Source: Bacteroidales bacterium (lineage in GTDB: Bacteria; Bacteroidota; Bacteroidia; Bacteroidales; WCHB1-69). Taken from it: DNA of 64,000 nucleotides. The notes under the pieces were generated by a model. The model ran no database searches, was not told where the DNA came from, and saw only the letters and a program-made list of their open reading frames with translations. Both the position numbers and the translations under genes were made by a program. Every line of letters starts with the position of its first letter. The first letter of the stretch is position 1. Positions 25,425 to 32,428 of this stretch are shown here, piece after piece. The DNA is taken from positions 18,508 through 82,507 of the forward strand of contig JAGCGA010000029.1 in the NCBI GenBank assembly GCA_017649855.1. The letters are read 5' to 3'.

Positions 25425-25978
25425 TGTACACACCTAGATACAAAGAGAAATATTTTAATGAGGTGCTTCCCGCCCTCAAGGAACAGTTCGGTTTCAAATC
25501 CGTTATGCGTGTTCCCCGCATCACCAAGATTTGCCTCAACCAAGGTCTGGGCAAATTCGGTATTGCTGACAAGAAAATCATTGACGCCGGTGTGCAGGAA
25601 ATGACCATGATCGCTGGTCAGAAGGCTGTTCCCACCAAGTCCAAGAAGGATATCTCCAACTTCAAGTTGAGAAAAGGTATGCAGATTGGCGTGCGCGTGA
25701 CCCTTCACGGCGACCGTATGTATGAATTCCTCGACCGTCTCGTGTCCGTCTCCATCCCCCGTATCCGCGACTTCCGTGGTATCAGCGACAAGGGTTTCGA
25801 CGGCAGAGGTAACTACACCCTCGGTATTCCCGAGCAGATTATTTTCCCCGAAATCGATATCGACAAGGTTGCCAAAATAAACGGTATGGACATCACCTTC
25901 GTGACGACCGCCCAAAATGATAAGGAGTGTTTAGCCTTGTTAAAAGAATTTGGTTTACCCTTTAAAAATCAGAAATAG
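25424..25978 (+). CDS. rplE: 50S ribosomal protein L5
   Basis: 184 residues; binds 5S r[39 protein letters not shown] (usual N-x-G-x-G), [40 protein letters not shown]. Coupled to rplX by TAATG. Confidence 0.98.
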   Translation: MYTPRYKEKYFNEVLPALKEQFGFKSVMRVPRITKICLNQGLGKFGIADKKIIDAGVQEMTMIAGQKAVPTKSKKDISNFKLRKGMQIGVRVTLHGDRMYEFLDRLVSVSIPRIRDFRGISDKGFDGRGNYTLGIPEQIIFPEIDIDKVAKINGMDITFVTTAQNDKECLALLKEFGLPFKNQK

Positions 25979-25984
25979 TTTATT

Positions 25985-26284
25985 ATGGCAAAAGAATCTT
26001 TAAAAGCTAGAGAAGTTAAAAGAGCAAAACTGGTTGCTAAATATAGCGCAAAACGCGCAGAACTGAAGAAGATCATGAACGGCTCCGATTATGATGCTAA
26101 AAGAGCTGCCGATATCGCCCTTCAGAAATTACCTCCCAACTCCAATCCTATCCGTTTGCACAACCGCTGCAAGCTGACCGGCCGTCCGAAAGGCTATATC
26201 CGCCAATTCGGTCTCTCCCGTATCAACTTCCGCGAGATGGCAATGAAGGGCCTCATCCCCGGTGTAAAGAAAGCTAGTTGGTAA
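25985..26284 (+). CDS. rpsN: 30S ribosomal protein S14, zinc-free type
   Basis: 99 residues, the long C-minus form without the CxxC...CxxC zinc ribbon; only one Cys in [20 protein letters not shown] is left. [20 protein letters not shown] start and [20 protein letters not shown] end are typical. Lies 6 nt after rplE. Confidence 0.97.
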   Translation: MAKESLKAREVKRAKLVAKYSAKRAELKKIMNGSDYDAKRAADIALQKLPPNSNPIRLHNRCKLTGRPKGYIRQFGLSRINFREMAMKGLIPGVKKASW

Positions 26285-26311
26285 TTATTCACTTAAAGAG
26301 AAAATAAGATT

Positions 26312-26710
26312 ATGAATACCGATCCAATATCAGATTATTTGACTCGTTTGAGAAACGCTATCCGCGCTAATCATAAGGTGGTGGAGATTCCCGCCTCCAA
26401 CGAGAAGAGAGCTATCACCAAGATACTCTTCGAAAAAGGTTATATTTTGAACTATAAATTTGAGGATGACGTACACCCGAAGATGATCAAGATCGCTTTG
26501 AAGTACCATCCGACCACCAAACAATCCGCTATCAGCACCTTGGAGCGCGCCAGCCGTCCCGGTCTGCGTAAGTATGTCGGCGTGAAGGAAATGCCCTCCG
26601 TGCTCAACGGCCTCGGCATCGCCATCATCTCCACATCCCACGGCATGATGACCGACAAGGAAGCTAAAGCCCAGAACGTAGGTGGTGAAGTTATTTGTTA
26701 CATCAGCTAA
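26312..26710 (+). CDS. rpsH: 30S ribosomal protein S8
   Basis: 132 residues. DPISDYLTRLRNAIRANHKV start and the C-terminal LNGLGIAIISTSHGMMTDKE, AKAQNVGGEVICYIS. Binds the central domain of 16S rRNA and in E. coli represses the spc operon. Confidence 0.98.
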   Translation: MNTDPISDYLTRLRNAIRANHKVVEIPASNEKRAITKILFEKGYILNYKFEDDVHPKMIKIALKYHPTTKQSAISTLERASRPGLRKYVGVKEMPSVLNGLGIAIISTSHGMMTDKEAKAQNVGGEVICYIS

Positions 26711-26724
26711 TAGGAGGAACCGTT

Positions 26725-27285
26725 ATGTCAAGAATAGGAAAATTGCAAATCGCTATCCCCTCTGGGGTTGAAATCAAAAGAGACGAGAAGTCTAACATCG
26801 TCACGGTGAAGGGTCCCAAGGGCGAACTGACCCAATATGTGGATCCCCGCATCTCCATGAACATTGAAGACGGTCACCTCCATCTTACCCGTCCTTCCGA
26901 CAACAAGCGCGACAAGGCTATGCACGGTCTCTACCGCGCCCTGCTGAACAACATGGTGACGGGCGTTTCCCAAGGTTTCCAGAAGAAGCTGGAAGTCATC
27001 GGCGTCGGCTACAAGGCTGAAGCCAAAGGCGACCACCAACTGGATCTCGGCCTCGGTTACTCCCACAACATCCTGTTCGATTTCCCGAAGGAGATCACGG
27101 TTCAAACCATCAACGAGAAAGGTAAGAACCCGATCATCATCCTGAGCTGCATCGACAAACAGTTGCTCGGCCAGGTGGCCACCAAGGTACGCTCTTACAG
27201 AAAACCGGAACCCTACAAAGGCAAAGGTATCCGCTTCGAAGGAGAGTATGTTAGAAAGAAAGCTGGTAAATCAGCAGAAAAATAA
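26725..27285 (+). CDS. rplF: 50S ribosomal protein L6
   Basis: 186 residues from ATG 26725 (MSRIGKLQIAIPSGVE). An open frame begins 30 nt earlier inside rpsH but lacks family sequence. A rare strong Shine-Dalgarno-like AGGAGG (26712-26717) sits 8 nt before the start. NNMVTGVSQGFQKKLEVIGV, GYKAEAKGDHQLDLGLGYSH and PEPYKGKGIRFEGEYVRKKA are diagnostic. Confidence 0.98.
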   Translation: MSRIGKLQIAIPSGVEIKRDEKSNIVTVKGPKGELTQYVDPRISMNIEDGHLHLTRPSDNKRDKAMHGLYRALLNNMVTGVSQGFQKKLEVIGVGYKAEAKGDHQLDLGLGYSHNILFDFPKEITVQTINEKGKNPIIILSCIDKQLLGQVATKVRSYRKPEPYKGKGIRFEGEYVRKKAGKSAEK

Positions 27286-27303
27286 CCTTTTAAAATTGTT
27301 ACT

Positions 27304-27660
27304 ATGGCTTACAAAAAAGAATATAGAAGAAAACGGATTAAGAATCGCATTCGTCGTATCGTCAGCGGTACGGCTGCGCGTCCGAGATTGTCAGTCTTCA
27401 GAAGCAACCGCGACATCTATGTGCAGTTGATTGATGATGTGGCAGGTGTGACGTTGGCTTCCGCCTCCTCCAAAATCGCCGGCATTGCCGACCAGAAAGT
27501 GACCAAATGCGAAAAGTCAGCCCTCGTTGGCAAGGAGATCGCCCAACGCGCTCTCGCCGCCGGTATCAATGAGGTGGTGTTCGACCGCAACGGTTATCTG
27601 TATCACGGTAGAGTTAAATCATTGGCAGACGCTGCCCGCGAAGGTGGTCTTAAATTTTAA
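27304..27660 (+). CDS. rplR: 50S ribosomal protein L18
   Basis: 118 residues; 5S rRNA partner of L5. [60 protein letters not shown], and the end [19 protein letters not shown]. Confidence 0.98.
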   Translation: MAYKKEYRRKRIKNRIRRIVSGTAARPRLSVFRSNRDIYVQLIDDVAGVTLASASSKIAGIADQKVTKCEKSALVGKEIAQRALAAGINEVVFDRNGYLYHGRVKSLADAAREGGLKF

Positions 27661-27671
27661 ACATTAGAAGT

Positions 27672-28190
27672 ATGGCAAACAATAATATCAAGAAAGTTAA
27701 AGCTACTGACATCGAGCTCAAAGAGAGAATGGTGGCAGTCAACAGAGTTGTCAAAGTGACCAAGGGTGGTCGTATCTTCAGCTTCGCAGCCATTATGGTG
27801 GTGGGCAATGAGAACGGCATCGTGGGCTACGGCCTCGGTAAAGCTCGCGAAGTCTCCACGGCTATCGCCAAGGGTACCGAAGACGCCAAGAAGAACCTTA
27901 TCCAAGTGCCGATCCTCAAGGGTACGATTCCTCACGCTCAAGAGGGTAAGTACAGCGGCGCTACCGTATTCATGAAACCTGCTGCTCCTGGTACCGGTGT
28001 TATCGCCGGCGGTGCTATGCGTGCCGTCCTGGAGAGCGTGGGCGTGAAGAACGTGTTGGCCAAGTCCAAAGGCTCCTCCAACCCGCACAGCGTGGTGAAG
28101 GCTACCATCGACGCACTCTCCAAGATGCGCGATGCCTACACCGTGGCCCAAGTGCGTGGCGTCAGCCTCGACACCGTATTCAACGGTTAA
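27672..28190 (+). CDS. rpsE: 30S ribosomal protein S5
   Basis: 172 residues; accuracy protein. [40 protein letters not shown], and [20 protein letters not shown] then [19 protein letters not shown]. In the usual order rpmD, rplO and secY follow; here the operon ends with a terminator. Confidence 0.98.
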   Translation: MANNNIKKVKATDIELKERMVAVNRVVKVTKGGRIFSFAAIMVVGNENGIVGYGLGKAREVSTAIAKGTEDAKKNLIQVPILKGTIPHAQEGKYSGATVFMKPAAPGTGVIAGGAMRAVLESVGVKNVLAKSKGSSNPHSVVKATIDALSKMRDAYTVAQVRGVSLDTVFNG

Positions 28191-28215
28191 TCATTTTTAT
28201 TTCTTATAAATTTTG

Positions 28216-28250
28216 AACGGCTGTCCTGTCAGGGAGAGCCGTTTTTTTTT
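28216..28250 (+). terminator. Rho-independent terminator after rpsE
   Basis: Stem AACGGCT (28216-28222) / AGCCGTT (28237-28243) with partial inner pairing, then a run of T to 28250. It begins 26 nt after the rpsE stop and shows the operon really ends here. Confidence 0.85.
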
Positions 28251-28345
28251 AGTTGAGAGTTAAAAGTTAAGAGTTAAGAGTTGTTGGGGGGGGGATGGAC
28301 TGATTCCCCTCTTAGTTTCTTAATTTCTTAGTTTCTTAGTTTTTC
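28251..28345. repeat. TTAAGAG and TTTCTTAG tandem repeats between rpsE and the MATE gene
   Basis: AGTTAAAAGTTAAGAGTTAA-type heptamers, a G8 run, then TTTCTTAA/TTTCTTAG octamers. No gene in the 207-base spacer. Confidence 0.75.
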
Positions 28346-28397
28346 ATCGGGTTCATCATCCCATAGGGCACGGCGAGAACGAGCCCCCAGCAGCCAT

Positions 28398-29801
28398 TCA
28401 CCCCTTCAGCACCCCTTTTCGCAGATGATAGGCCAGCACTCCGCCCGTGACCAAGGCTGCCAGCAGGTCGGCGACCGCCTGGGAGAGCCAGACGCCGTCG
28501 GTGTGGAGCCAGCACGGCAGCAGCAACAGGCAGGGCACCAGGAACAAGATCTGCCGCGTGGTGGACAGCAAGATGCTCACGCCGGCCTTGTTCACCGACT
28601 GGAACAGGATGGAGGTCACCACCTGGAAGCCAGTGAAGATGAACATGGACACGTACAGCCGCAGTCCGCGGGCTGTGATCAGGGTGGTGCTCAGGTCATG
28701 GGTGAAGAACCCGGTGATGGTCTTGGGAAAGCACATGCAGAGGGCGAAGGTGATGACGGAGACGAAGGTGGCCCATTTGATGGCGAGGGTCAAGGCTTCC
28801 CGTACCCGGTCGATGCGGCCAGCTCCATAGTTGTAACCTGCGATGGGCTGCAAGCCGTTGGCCAGGCCGAAGATGACCATCACCATGAAGCCGACGATGC
28901 TGTTGATGATGCCAAACGCGCCAATGGCCAAGTCGCCGCCCGCCACGGGCTTGCCATTGATGAGGATGCCCGTGAAGTCGAGGTCTCCGTGTGTCTTCAG
29001 CTGCATGTTGATGAGCATGATGACCACACAGGAGCAGAGGTGTATGAGGAAGGGAGAGAGTCCGATGGCGCATACCTCCTTGGTGATTTTCCAGTCGAAA
29101 TGCAGGCATTCCCGGGTGAAGCGCACCTCCGTCTTGGGGTTGAGGAAGTGGGCCAGCACCCATATCAAGCCGCCCGTTTGGGCCAGTACGGTGGCCCAGG
29201 CCGCCCCCTTGATGCCCCAGTGGAATCCGAAGATGAACAGGAGGGCGAACAGGAGATTCAAGGCGACCGTCAGCAGGATGGAGAACATGGCTTTCCTGGG
29301 GTGCCCGGTGGCGCGCATCAGGTTGTTGAGCTCGTAGAAGAGGTTGGCGATGATGATGCCGTAGAGGATGATCTTCAGGAAGTTGCGGGCGTAGGGTAGG
29401 GTGTCCGGGCTGGCCTTGAAGAAGATGAGCAGAGGATCCAAGAATGTCAGGAAGAACACGGTGGACACAATGCTGATGATGAAAGTGAGTATCAGGCTGT
29501 TGCCCAATACGCGGCTGGCCTCCTGGGTGCGATGCTCCCCCAGACGGATGGAGGCGATGGAACTGCTGCCCGAGCCTATCAGGGAGCTGAAAGCGATGGA
29601 CAGGTTCATGATGGGGAAGGTCAATGCCAGTCCGGAGATGGCCAGCGGTCCGACTCCTTGTCCGATGATAATGCGGTCGATGATGTTGTACAGCGAGTTG
29701 GCGGCCGTTGCCAGGGTGGCCGGGACTGCGTAGTTGCGGAACAGACGTCTGACAGATTGCTGCTCCAGAGCTAATGATGAGGTGTCGCTGTTGCTCTTCA
29801 T
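28398..29801 (-). CDS. MATE-family efflux transporter
   Basis: 467 residues from ATG 29801 (MKSNSDTSSLALEQQSVRRL); a TTG 12 nt upstream overlaps the -7 box. About twelve membrane segments in two MatE halves: RNYAVPATLATAANSLYNII, DRIIIGQGVGPLAISGLALT, FPIMNLSIAFSSLIGSGSSS in the first; LANGLQPIAGYNYGAGRIDR, VREALTLAIKWATF in the second. Exports organic cations or drugs, driven by Na+ or H+. Specificity cannot be read. Divergent from recQ with overlapping promoter regions. Confidence 0.93.
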   Translation of the reverse strand: MKSNSDTSSLALEQQSVRRLFRNYAVPATLATAANSLYNIIDRIIIGQGVGPLAISGLALTFPIMNLSIAFSSLIGSGSSSIASIRLGEHRTQEASRVLGNSLILTFIISIVSTVFFLTFLDPLLIFFKASPDTLPYARNFLKIILYGIIIANLFYELNNLMRATGHPRKAMFSILLTVALNLLFALLFIFGFHWGIKGAAWATVLAQTGGLIWVLAHFLNPKTEVRFTRECLHFDWKITKEVCAIGLSPFLIHLCSCVVIMLINMQLKTHGDLDFTGILINGKPVAGGDLAIGAFGIINSIVGFMVMVIFGLANGLQPIAGYNYGAGRIDRVREALTLAIKWATFVSVITFALCMCFPKTITGFFTHDLSTTLITARGLRLYVSMFIFTGFQVVTSILFQSVNKAGVSILLSTTRQILFLVPCLLLLPCWLHTDGVWLSQAVADLLAALVTGGVLAYHLRKGVLKG

Positions 29802-29810
29802 AAGGGAGCG

Positions 29811-29818
29811 CAAAAATA
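29811..29818 (-). promoter_or_regulatory. Promoter -7 box for the MATE gene
   Basis: TATTTTTG on the minus strand; ends 9 nt before the ATG at 29801, so the leader is only a few bases. Confidence 0.6.
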
Positions 29819-29830
29819 ATAAAAAACCTG

Positions 29831-29861
29831 TTTGGCTCTCCTCCCTTTTTTGCTATCTTTG
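29831..29861 (+). promoter_or_regulatory. Promoter of recQ (-33 and -7 boxes)
   Basis: TTTG at 29831-29834, 19 bases, then TATCTTTG at 29854-29861: a complete consensus Bacteroidota promoter. The ATG at 29870 is 8 nt beyond the -7 box, so the mRNA leader is minimal. Confidence 0.8.
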
Positions 29862-29869
29862 CCGTCGGA

Positions 29870-31762
29870 ATGAAGACAGAGAAATCCATATTGGTGCACG
29901 ATATCCTGAAGCGGTACTGGGGATATCCCGAGTTCCGGCCGTTGCAGGAGGAGATCATCCTCTCGGTGTTGGACGGTCGCGACACGCTGGCCCTCTTGCC
30001 CACGGGTGGTGGCAAGTCGGTCTGTTTTCAGGTGCCGGCGCTCGCCCTCGGCGGGGTCTGTATTGTGGTCACCCCGCTGGTGTCGCTGATGAAAGACCAA
30101 GTGGCCCATCTGAAGGCCAACGGCATCAAGGCGGCCGCCATCTACTCGGGCCTGAGCCGCGAGGAGATCCTCTCTGTGATGAGCAACGCACTCTATGACC
30201 CCGATTTCCGCTTCCTGTACGTCTCCCCGGAGCGTCTGCGCACGGAGACCTTCCTGCTCAACCTGCCCAAGATCCCGGTCCGGATGATCGCGGTGGACGA
30301 GGCGCACTGCATCTCCCAGTGGGGTTACGACTTCCGGCCGCCCTATCTGCAGATCGCCGAGATCCGGCCTCTCTTCCCCGAGGTGCCCGTGCTCGCCCTC
30401 ACGGCTACGGCCACCCCCGAGGTGGTCCGCGACATCCAGCAGAAACTCCGCTTCAAGGAGGAGAATGTCTTCCAGAAGAGTTTCAAGCGCGACAACCTGA
30501 CCTATTTTGTCGTCAAGGAGTCGGACAAGAACGGGCGCATGTTGCGCATCATGCAGCGCTATCCCGGCACGGGGGTCGTCTATGTGCGCAACCGTCGCAA
30601 GACCCAGGAGGTGGCCGAGTTCCTGCAGCAGAATGGCATCTCGGCTGACTATTATCATGCCGGTCTGGAGGCCCGTGAGCGCGATCGCAAGCAGGATGCC
30701 TGGATGACGGGCAAGACGCGCGTGATCGTGGCCACGAACGCCTTTGGCATGGGCATTGACAAGCCCGATGTGCGTTTTGTGGTCCACCTTGACATCCCCG
30801 ACACGCTCGAAGCCTATTTCCAGGAGGCCGGTCGCGGCGGCCGAGACCTCAAGCCCTCTGTCGCGATCCTGCTCTATGACGAGTATGACCTCCGGCAGCT
30901 CCGGCGCAACTTCACCCTCTCCTTCCCCACGCTCGAGAAGGTGCGGGAGGTCTATGAGCACCTCTGTCAGCATTATAAGATCCCTATGGGGGAGGGCCAG
31001 AATCTGACCTATCCCTTCTCGCTCTCCCAGCATGCCCGGGAGCTGAAGATGGATGCTGCCCAGTACTACAATGCCCTGAAGTTTCTGGAGAAGACGGGCT
31101 CGCTGGTGGTGTCGGAGCATCTGCGCGAGAGCTCCAAGATACACTTCAAGATGGATGGGGAGGAGCTGATGCGCTATTATCCGTTGCACCCGCAACTGGA
31201 GGAGTTCGTGAAGTTGCTGTTGCGATCCTACGCCGGTGTCTTCACCCAGTTTGTGAACATCCAGGAGGAGGTGCTGGCCCAGCGCTCGGGACTCACGGTC
31301 GCGCAGGTGGAGGAAATGCTGAAGACCCTTCACGCCGACAAGGTGCTCACCTATGAGCCGCAGAGCGAGATCCCTCTGATCATGTTCCTGGAAAACCGGG
31401 TCGAGGCCAAGCATCTCTTTTTCGACCCGAAAGACTACGACGACCGCAAGCAGCGGGCGCAGGAGCGTCTGGAAGCCGTCATCCAATATGTTACCACCGA
31501 CCATATCTGCCGTAGCCGTCAGCTGTTGAGCTACTTCGGGGAGACCAAGAGCACTCCCTGCGGCTCCTGCGATGTGTGCCTGGCGCGTAAGAAACGGATG
31601 CGGCAGGAGCAGGAGGATGAGATCCGGAAGGAGATCATGGACCTCTACCAACAGGATGTAACCCTGCGCGAGATCCTGGACCGGCTGGCAGGGCGCTATG
31701 CCGAAGACGATCTGCTGGAGACCATGCGCCAGATGGTAGAGGATGGTGACCTGCTGCATTAA
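29870..31762 (+). CDS. recQ: ATP-dependent DNA helicase RecQ
   Basis: 630 residues. 3'-5' helicase for recombination and fork repair. Helicase motifs in order: FRPLQEEII (motif 0), LLPTGGGKS (I), TPLVSLMKDQV (Ia), VDEAHCISQWG (II with the RecQ aromatic loop), LTATATPEV (III), VYVRNRRKTQEVAEFL (IV), ATNAFGMGIDKPDVRFVVH (V), and QEAGRGGRD (VI). The zinc site is in CRSRQLLSYFGE...CGSCDVC. A winged helix precedes it. The C-terminal 80 residues are charged helices and do not look like a complete HRDC domain. Confidence 0.96.
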   Translation: MKTEKSILVHDILKRYWGYPEFRPLQEEIILSVLDGRDTLALLPTGGGKSVCFQVPALALGGVCIVVTPLVSLMKDQVAHLKANGIKAAAIYSGLSREEILSVMSNALYDPDFRFLYVSPERLRTETFLLNLPKIPVRMIAVDEAHCISQWGYDFRPPYLQIAEIRPLFPEVPVLALTATATPEVVRDIQQKLRFKEENVFQKSFKRDNLTYFVVKESDKNGRMLRIMQRYPGTGVVYVRNRRKTQEVAEFLQQNGISADYYHAGLEARERDRKQDAWMTGKTRVIVATNAFGMGIDKPDVRFVVHLDIPDTLEAYFQEAGRGGRDLKPSVAILLYDEYDLRQLRRNFTLSFPTLEKVREVYEHLCQHYKIPMGEGQNLTYPFSLSQHARELKMDAAQYYNALKFLEKTGSLVVSEHLRESSKIHFKMDGEELMRYYPLHPQLEEFVKLLLRSYAGVFTQFVNIQEEVLAQRSGLTVAQVEEMLKTLHADKVLTYEPQSEIPLIMFLENRVEAKHLFFDPKDYDDRKQRAQERLEAVIQYVTTDHICRSRQLLSYFGETKSTPCGSCDVCLARKKRMRQEQEDEIRKEIMDLYQQDVTLREILDRLAGRYAEDDLLETMRQMVEDGDLLH

Positions 31763-31772
31763 CACGCCCCCC

Positions 31773-31812
31773 CCCTTAGCCAACAGCTAATAGCCAATGG
31801 CCAATGGCCAAC
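31773..31812. repeat. Heptamer repeats after recQ
   Basis: AACAGCT-AATAGCC-AATGGCC-AATGGCC, the complement of the RGCYNTT family, beginning about 10 nt after the recQ stop behind a C-run. Confidence 0.75.
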
Positions 31813-31887
31813 TTTTTTTCTTCCCCCCTGAAATATTCTCATGAAATTATGCGTCTATAGGGGTGTAAAATTAATCTCAATTAAGGG

Positions 31888-31917
31888 TTGCATTTTTCAT
31901 CGAAATGATTATTTTTG
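31888..31917 (+). promoter_or_regulatory. Promoter of the small secreted protein and first CHU_C gene
   Basis: TTG (31888-31890), 19 bases, TATTTTTG (31910-31917); ATG at 31940 is 22 nt downstream. Confidence 0.75.
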
Positions 31918-31939
31918 CACTTTCTAAAAATATTGTACT

Positions 31940-32392
31940 ATGAAAAGAGTTTTTATTTTGATTTGTGTGTTAAGCCTTTGTGTGGTAGGGTTTGGTCAGG
32001 CAAGAATGCAAAAGTCTGAGTTTGTGCTGAATCCGCGCATGCTGGAGACCTACACACAGGCCGAGATTGACCAACTGTATGCCAATGACTTTGCCCAGTT
32101 GTTCACCTTGAATTTCTATATGACCAACTATGCTTGTGTCGCCGCCAAACTGCCGGGCGACAATCACATAGAGATGCAGTCTCCTGACAAGTATGCGCAT
32201 CCGGGAGTGGTGACCAATGAGGAAGAGATCATCCGCACGGGCTTTATCAATCCGAACCTCTACGATTTCAAGCAGGATAATTTCAGACATACGGTGTATC
32301 CTTTGCGCACCAAAGGCTACTATGTCATCATCCCGCCGAAGAATCAGTATGATCGGGTGTTGCAGGCAAATCTGGAACAATATCTTTATTAA
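31940..32392 (+). CDS. Small secreted protein of unknown function
   Basis: 150 residues. Signal peptide MKRVFILICVLSLCVVGFGQ, no lipobox, no transmembrane segment afterwards. The mature chain (SEFVLNPRMLETYTQAEIDQ, FAQLFTLNFYMTNYACVAAK, EEEIIRTGFINPNLYDF, GYYVIIPPKNQYDRVLQANL) matches nothing I know. It lies 36 nt before the first CHU_C gene and shares its promoter, so it may help export or assemble that protein. Confidence 0.75.
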   Translation: MKRVFILICVLSLCVVGFGQARMQKSEFVLNPRMLETYTQAEIDQLYANDFAQLFTLNFYMTNYACVAAKLPGDNHIEMQSPDKYAHPGVVTNEEEIIRTGFINPNLYDFKQDNFRHTVYPLRTKGYYVIIPPKNQYDRVLQANLEQYLY

Positions 32393-32428
32393 TCAATCCT
32401 TAACCTAAAGAATTAATATTTTCCAAGT

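Noticed and set aside
26695..26724. Ten extra residues on L6
   Set aside because: They overlap the end of rpsH; the Shine-Dalgarno site at 26712 points to ATG 26725.
29798..31783. 661-codon open frame on the minus strand opposite recQ
   Set aside because: Exact shadow of recQ; the plus strand has every helicase motif, and the minus translation is a low-meaning His/Leu/Gly mix.
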